A DNA stretch of 8,465 nucleotides from Candidatus Rokubacteria bacterium RIFCSPLOWO2_02_FULL_72_37. GTDB taxonomy: Bacteria > Methylomirabilota > Methylomirabilia > Rokubacteriales > CSP1-6. The position numbers and the translations under genes were made by a program. Under the pieces are notes generated by a model. That model ran no database searches, was not told the origin of the DNA, and saw only the letters and a list, made by a program, of their open reading frames with translations. Location of the stretch: NCBI GenBank assembly GCA_001790315.1, contig MGCE01000045.1, positions 1-8,465 on the forward strand, in the 5' to 3' direction. Every line of letters begins with the position of its first letter. Positions within the stretch are counted from its first letter, which is position 1. Positions 6,146-8,465 of this stretch are shown in pieces.

Positions 6146-6978
6146 TCGATCCAGGAGCGGTCGTAGCCGGCGAGCTTCGGGTAGCCGAGAAGCCGCAGCA
6201 CGAAGTAGGTGTGCGCGGCCCGGTGGTGGGTCTGGCAGTACGTGACGACCATCTTGTCGGGCGTGACGCCCTGGGCGACGTACATGGCCCGGAGCTCGTC
6301 GCCCGGCTTGAACGTCCAGTCCTTCCGGAGATTGCTCCGCCACTCGATGTTGACGGCGCCGGGGATGTGGCCGCCGCGCTTCGCCCGGCGATCCTTGCCC
6401 GTGTACTCGGCGGGCGTGCGCGCGTCGACCAGGGCGAGGCTCCGCGCCCCGAGGTGGTCGCGGATCCACTCGGCGCTCGCGACCCGCTCGCCGTGCACGG
6501 CCGGCCGGTACTCGATCGGCGCCGGCCGCGGGATGTCGGTCGTGACCGGCAGGCCCGCGCGGCGCCACGCCTGGATCCCGCCGTCGAGCAGCGCGAGCTT
6601 CGTGTGGCCGAAGACGTCGAGCGCGAAGAACAGGCGCGAGGCGTTGAGGCCTCCGCTGTCGTCGTAGATGACGACCCGCGTGTCGGGACCGATCCCGAGG
6701 CTCGTGAGCAGGCGCGCGCCCTCCTCGGCGGTCGGCAGGCGAAAGCCGCCGGCCGGCACCGCGACGCGGGCGTCGTTGACGTTGAGGTGGACGGCGCCCG
6801 GGATGTGCGCCTTCTGGTAGTCCTCGACCTCCCCGACCATGTCCACGATCCGGAGGTCCGCGTTCTCGAGGCGGGTCGCGAGCCACGCGGTGTCGACGAG
6901 CAGCCCCTGGGCGGATGCGGGGGCCGCGAGCCCCAGGACGAGGGCCACCGCGACAAGCGGGAGCGCGAGCCGTCTCAT
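6109..6978 (-). CDS. Exported sulfurtransferase with two rhodanese domains
   Basis: A 289-aa protein with a clear Sec signal peptide: MRRLALPLV, hydrophobic core, then AAPASA with cleavage before QG, about residue 23/24. Two rhodanese domains follow. Domain 1 (about 27-145) has HIPGAVHLNVND at 58-69 and, where an active cysteine is expected, YDDSGGLNASR (105-115), so it is probably a non-catalytic partner domain. Domain 2 (about 165-287) has HIPGAVNIEW at 204-213 and the active-site loop YCQTHHRAAH with Cys248. It ends SWIEWGNRDDLPIAK, a common end of this family. It should move sulfane sulfur, for example from thiosulfate to a thiol acceptor, outside the cytoplasm. The ATG at 6976-6978 has GGAGG 7 nt upstream and overlaps the preceding YeeE stop as ATGA. 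The context suggests it hands sulfur (or selenium) to, or takes it from, the adjacent YeeE-type proteins. Confidence 0.9.
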   Translation of the reverse strand: MRRLALPLVAVALVLGLAAPASAQGLLVDTAWLATRLENADLRIVDMVGEVEDYQKAHIPGAVHLNVNDARVAVPAGGFRLPTAEEGARLLTSLGIGPDTRVVIYDDSGGLNASRLFFALDVFGHTKLALLDGGIQAWRRAGLPVTTDIPRPAPIEYRPAVHGERVASAEWIRDHLGARSLALVDARTPAEYTGKDRRAKRGGHIPGAVNIEWRSNLRKDWTFKPGDELRAMYVAQGVTPDKMVVTYCQTHHRAAHTYFVLRLLGYPKLAGYDRSWIEWGNRDDLPIAK

Positions 6979-7553
6979 CGTTCCGCCTCCTGCCGGGACT
7001 CGAGCTTGGCGACGAGCCAGAATACGCCGAGCGCCATGAGCACGACGGCGACGGCGAGCGCCCAGAACGGCATGCCGAGCAGATCGGCCAGCGTGCCGTC
7101 GCCGATCCCCCCACTCCACACGAACGCCGCGAGCCGCGGATACAGCTCGGCGAAGACGAGGATACCAGCCACCAGCCCGCCCATGAAGGTCAGCGCGTCC
7201 ACACGCCCCGCGGCCGCACCCACGGCCGAGGAGCCGGGTCAGTAGCCGCCGAGCGCGAACCCGGCGCCGAGCACCAGGCCACCGACGATCTGCGGCCAGA
7301 GGTAGGTGGGCTGCACGGCGATCTCCGAGAGATCCATGACGCCGAGGAGCGCCAGGACGCCGATCCCGGCGGCGGCGAGCGCGATCGCCGTGAACATCAC
7401 CTTGAGCATGGTGAAGTCCTGAAGGTAGAACAGCCCGGTGAGCTTCTTCGGGTCCCCGAGGCCGCCGCGCTCGAGGATGAAGCCGAACGCCACGCCGAGG
7501 AGAAGCCCGGCGACGAGCCCGCCCGTGCCCTCGAGCCCGAGCGGCCAGCTCAC
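6975..7553 (-). CDS. YeeE/YedE-type (DUF6691-like) membrane protein with in-frame UGA, candidate selenoprotein
   Basis: Read through the single in-frame TGA at 7239-7241, this gene gives 192 residues. The part before the TGA (1-104) contains FILERGGLGDPKKLTGLFYL (25-44), LKVMFTAIAL and PTYLWPQIVGGLVLGAGFAL (82-101), followed by GGY. The part after it contains PGSSAVGAAAGRVDALTFMG, a membrane segment with FAELYP, and a last membrane segment with VLMALGVFWLVAKLE. Family members carry GGYCPG[TS]S at the join, so the TGA takes the place of the conserved cysteine (residue 105). Both parts are in the same frame with the same codon bias. Stopping at the TGA would lose about 45% of the domain. About four to five membrane segments are predicted. 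YeeE/YedE proteins take up or channel thiosulfate or related sulfur species using conserved cysteines. The GTG start at 7551-7553 overlaps the previous stop as GTGA, with GGAGG 8 nt upstream. The alternative reading is a nonsense-mutated gene or a sequencing error. Confidence 0.85.
7205..7234 (-). promoter_or_regulatory. Candidate bacterial SECIS hairpin downstream of the in-frame UGA
   Basis: Counting from the base after UGA, bases 5-16 pair with 23-34 and close a 6-nt loop, UGGGUG. The inner arms are GGCCG and CGGCC (5 bp). The outer part adds 7 positions with one mismatch (U10/C29) and one G-U wobble. The loop starts 17 bases after UGA and has G as its second base. This agrees with the published bacterial SECIS rule as I recall it: UGA to apical loop 16-37 nt, and a G in the first two loop bases. 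In such GC-rich DNA, hairpins are common by chance. Confidence 0.55.
7239..7241 (-). other. In-frame TGA, candidate selenocysteine codon
   Basis: The codon lies between GGC-TAC (Gly-Tyr) and CCC-GGC (Pro-Gly), exactly where the family has cysteine in GGYCPG. TGA differs from the cysteine codons TGC and TGT at the third base only, as for known selenocysteine/cysteine pairs. No other stop occurs in this frame between 7553 and 6977. Confidence 0.75.
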
Positions 7554-8065
7554 TGCCACGCCCTCCGGACGATCCACGCCATGACGAAGCCTCCCGCCAT
7601 GAACGCCATCAGGAACGCCCACGCGCCCGGCGCGAGCACGGCGCCGCCCGAGAGCGCGAGCCCGCTCGTGCAGCCCTGGGCAAGGCGGCTCGCGAAGCCG
7701 ACGGTCGCGCCACCGACGAAGGCGAAGAGCAGGCGCCGGCCGCGGCCGATCCGTGGGCCCCGGTCGAGCCGCCACGCCAGGCGCCCGGCCGTCCAGGCGC
7801 CGAGGAGGGCGCCGAGGGCCACACCGGCCATCTCGAGCACGACCCACTGCGCCCAGAGTCGGCCCGCCTCGAGGTAGCCCGAGATGTAGGAGTTCGCCTG
7901 GGCGCGGCCGGGCGTCACGGCGCCCTCGAGGTGGGCCGCGACGTGCGCGTACGCGCCGGAGGCGCCGAGGCCCCAGCCCATCAGCACGTAGGTCGCGAGC
8001 AACGTGAAGCCCAGCGCGGCGCCGGCGACGTACGGGGACCAGTAACGGGGCGCTGGCGCCGTCAC
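7550..8065 (-). CDS. YeeE/YedE-type sulfur transport membrane protein (first half-gene)
   Basis: A 171-aa membrane protein with about four to five hydrophobic segments (around residues 12-34, 73-97, 111-128 and 142-166). The diagnostic motif is RLAQGCTSGLALSGGAVL (127-144), with Cys132. QGCTSG is the conserved cysteine motif of the YeeE/YedE (sulfur transport, PF04143) family, in which cysteines relay thiosulfate through the membrane. Bacterial members are often split into two consecutive half-size genes, as here; this gene and its downstream neighbour (6975-7553) probably form one transporter. The segment RAQANSYISGYLEAGRLWAQ (54-73) likely faces the periplasm. The GTG start (8063-8065) has GAGG upstream and overlaps the end of the preceding ORF as GTGA. 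The stop overlaps the next start, again GTGA. Substrate (thiosulfate, sulfide, selenium species) is inferred from family and context. Confidence 0.85.
   Translation of the reverse strand: MTAPAPRYWSPYVAGAALGFTLLATYVLMGWGLGASGAYAHVAAHLEGAVTPGRAQANSYISGYLEAGRLWAQWVVLEMAGVALGALLGAWTAGRLAWRLDRGPRIGRGRRLLFAFVGGATVGFASRLAQGCTSGLALSGGAVLAPGAWAFLMAFMAGGFVMAWIVRRAWQ
7562..7566 (-). promoter_or_regulatory. Ribosome-binding site fixing the start of the candidate selenoprotein gene
   Basis: GGAGG on the minus strand is 8 nt from GTG 7551-7553 but only 2 nt from the in-frame GTG 7557-7559. The first spacing is the normal one, so the shorter protein is preferred. Confidence 0.6.
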
Positions 8066-8400
8066 GCGCGCACCTCGGGCTCGGGGCGGACGGCCAAGTC
8101 GAGGCCCGCCCGGATGCTCTCGGTGACGGTGGGCACGAGGCGCACGTCGCTGCAACACTGCATCGCCGATGCCAGAGGGATTGCGCTGCGTTGTCGCGTA
8201 GATGGGCGCCGCGGCCCGCCACGGTGTGGGGATCGGCCGTCCCACCTGGTGTGGAGGCGCCCCGCGAGGTCGCGCACGACGACCTGCGCGACCTGGACCC
8301 GCGCGGGGCGGAGCAGCAGGAGGACGCCGGCCACCGCGGCGACGAGCGTCACCACGACGAGGCCGCGCCGGCCTCCCTTCCCACTGAGCCGCCAACCCAC
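8062..8400 (-). CDS. Doubtful small membrane-anchored protein upstream of the YeeE genes
   Basis: An ORF of 112 codons from GTG 8398-8400. It begins with a basic stretch, then a hydrophobic segment typical of one membrane anchor (LVVVTLVAAVAGVLLLL, about residues 14-30), then VQVAQVVVRDLAGRLHTRW. Codon third positions are strongly G/C in this first part and again in the final 28 codons (DVRLVPTVTESIRAGLDLAV and on), which end in a 4-nt GTGA overlap with the YeeE gene. The middle (about 8160-8230) has poor codon bias and low-complexity basic composition. A frameshift, or two pieces separated by a promoter region, is therefore possible. No good ribosome-binding site precedes the start, and the frame is open to the window edge, so it could be part of a longer gene. 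No family recognised. Confidence 0.35.
   Translation of the reverse strand: MGWRLSGKGGRRGLVVVTLVAAVAGVLLLLRPARVQVAQVVVRDLAGRLHTRWDGRSPHRGGPRRPSTRQRSAIPLASAMQCCSDVRLVPTVTESIRAGLDLAVRPEPEVRA
8159..8174 (-). promoter_or_regulatory. Weak sigma-54-like element upstream of the YeeE operon
   Basis: The minus strand reads TGGCATCGGCGATGCA, with GG-N10-GC spacing and TGGCA intact but ATGC in place of TTGC. It would place a transcript start near 8148, about 80 nt before the YeeE start. Single-mismatch matches of this quality also occur inside genes here, so it is only suggestive. Confidence 0.2.
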
Positions 8401-8431
8401 GCTAACCCAACTTCCGCACTTCAGTAAGGAG

Positions 8432-8457
8432 ACGGCGCGGCCCCGGGGTCGCGCCGT
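8432..8457. terminator. Perfect inverted repeat at the window edge, terminator-like
   Basis: ACGGCGCG (8432-8439) and CGCGCCGT (8450-8457) are exact complements, with CCCCGGGG between them and one G/T pair. As RNA this is a 13-position stem with essentially a CCGG apex. On the plus strand it is followed by TCGTATCT, which has only scattered T. It could end a minus-strand gene lying beyond the window and so mark the boundary before the operon, or act as a palindromic operator. Confidence 0.4.
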
Positions 8458-8465
8458 TCGTATCT

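Noticed and set aside
4565..6166. 533-codon open frame on the plus strand
   Set aside because: It is antisense to the DASS transporter and has low-complexity charged sequence (HDRDGDER type) with no recognisable motif.
4610..7114. Reading the transporter frame as one 834-residue protein extending to 7114
   Set aside because: The first 320 or so residues are arginine/proline-rich out-of-frame sequence over the rhodanese gene; only the last 511 residues are transporter.
7239..7241. Treating the TGA as the real end of the YeeE gene, with a separate 82-aa gene starting at GTG 7223
   Set aside because: The two parts are in one frame, together make one full family domain, and the interruption hits the conserved cysteine. 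No ribosome-binding site of note precedes 7223. A nonsense mutation or read error cannot be excluded.
6211..7245. 344-codon open frame on the plus strand
   Set aside because: It is antisense to the rhodanese and the YeeE gene, with mirror-frame composition.

Overview
The window is very GC-rich (around 70% or more by eye, with codon third positions almost all G or C). All convincing genes lie on the minus strand, so transcription runs from high to low coordinates. The gene families and base composition suggest a free-living, GC-rich soil or subsurface bacterium, for example of the Rokubacteria/Methylomirabilota or deltaproteobacterial type. That placement is inference; there is no rRNA or tRNA marker here.

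Region 1 (about 8400 to 4610) is a tightly coupled chalcogen (sulfur and possibly selenium) operon. It holds a doubtful small ORF, a YeeE/YedE-type membrane protein with a QGCTSG motif (7550-8065), a second YeeE/YedE-type (DUF6691-like) protein (6975-7553), a secreted tandem-rhodanese sulfurtransferase (6109-6978) and a DASS/SLC13 anion transporter (4610-6145). Neighbouring genes overlap by 4 nt (GTGA or ATGA), or by 37 nt at the last junction. The second YeeE gene is interrupted by one in-frame TGA at 7239-7241. This TGA sits where relatives have the conserved cysteine of a GGYCPG motif. Reading frame, codon bias and family similarity continue unbroken on both sides, and a hairpin of bacterial-SECIS geometry begins a few bases after the TGA. 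I therefore annotate it as a candidate selenocysteine-containing YeeE/YedE protein. This is the most interesting thing in the window.

Region 2 (4382-4609) is intergenic. It has a strong hairpin after the transporter gene, a 28-bp perfect direct repeat, and a sigma-54-like -24/-12 element just before the next operon.

Region 3 (4381 to 326) is a second chain of coupled genes: DUF2267 protein, DUF6335 protein, universal stress protein, NDP-forming acyl/acetyl-CoA synthetase, a small exported cytochrome c, and an uncharacterised 124-aa protein that weakly resembles a biotin-ligase fragment lacking its catalytic motifs. The first five junctions are overlaps or gaps of a few bases. The first three products suggest a stress-response unit linked to acyl-CoA energy metabolism.

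Region 4 (1-325) contains a possible 33-aa ORF, a second sigma-54-like element, and the first 47 codons of birA (biotin protein ligase), which runs off the window edge.

No CRISPR array, insertion sequence, tRNA or rRNA gene was seen. Long ORFs on the plus strand are reverse-frame shadows of the minus-strand genes.
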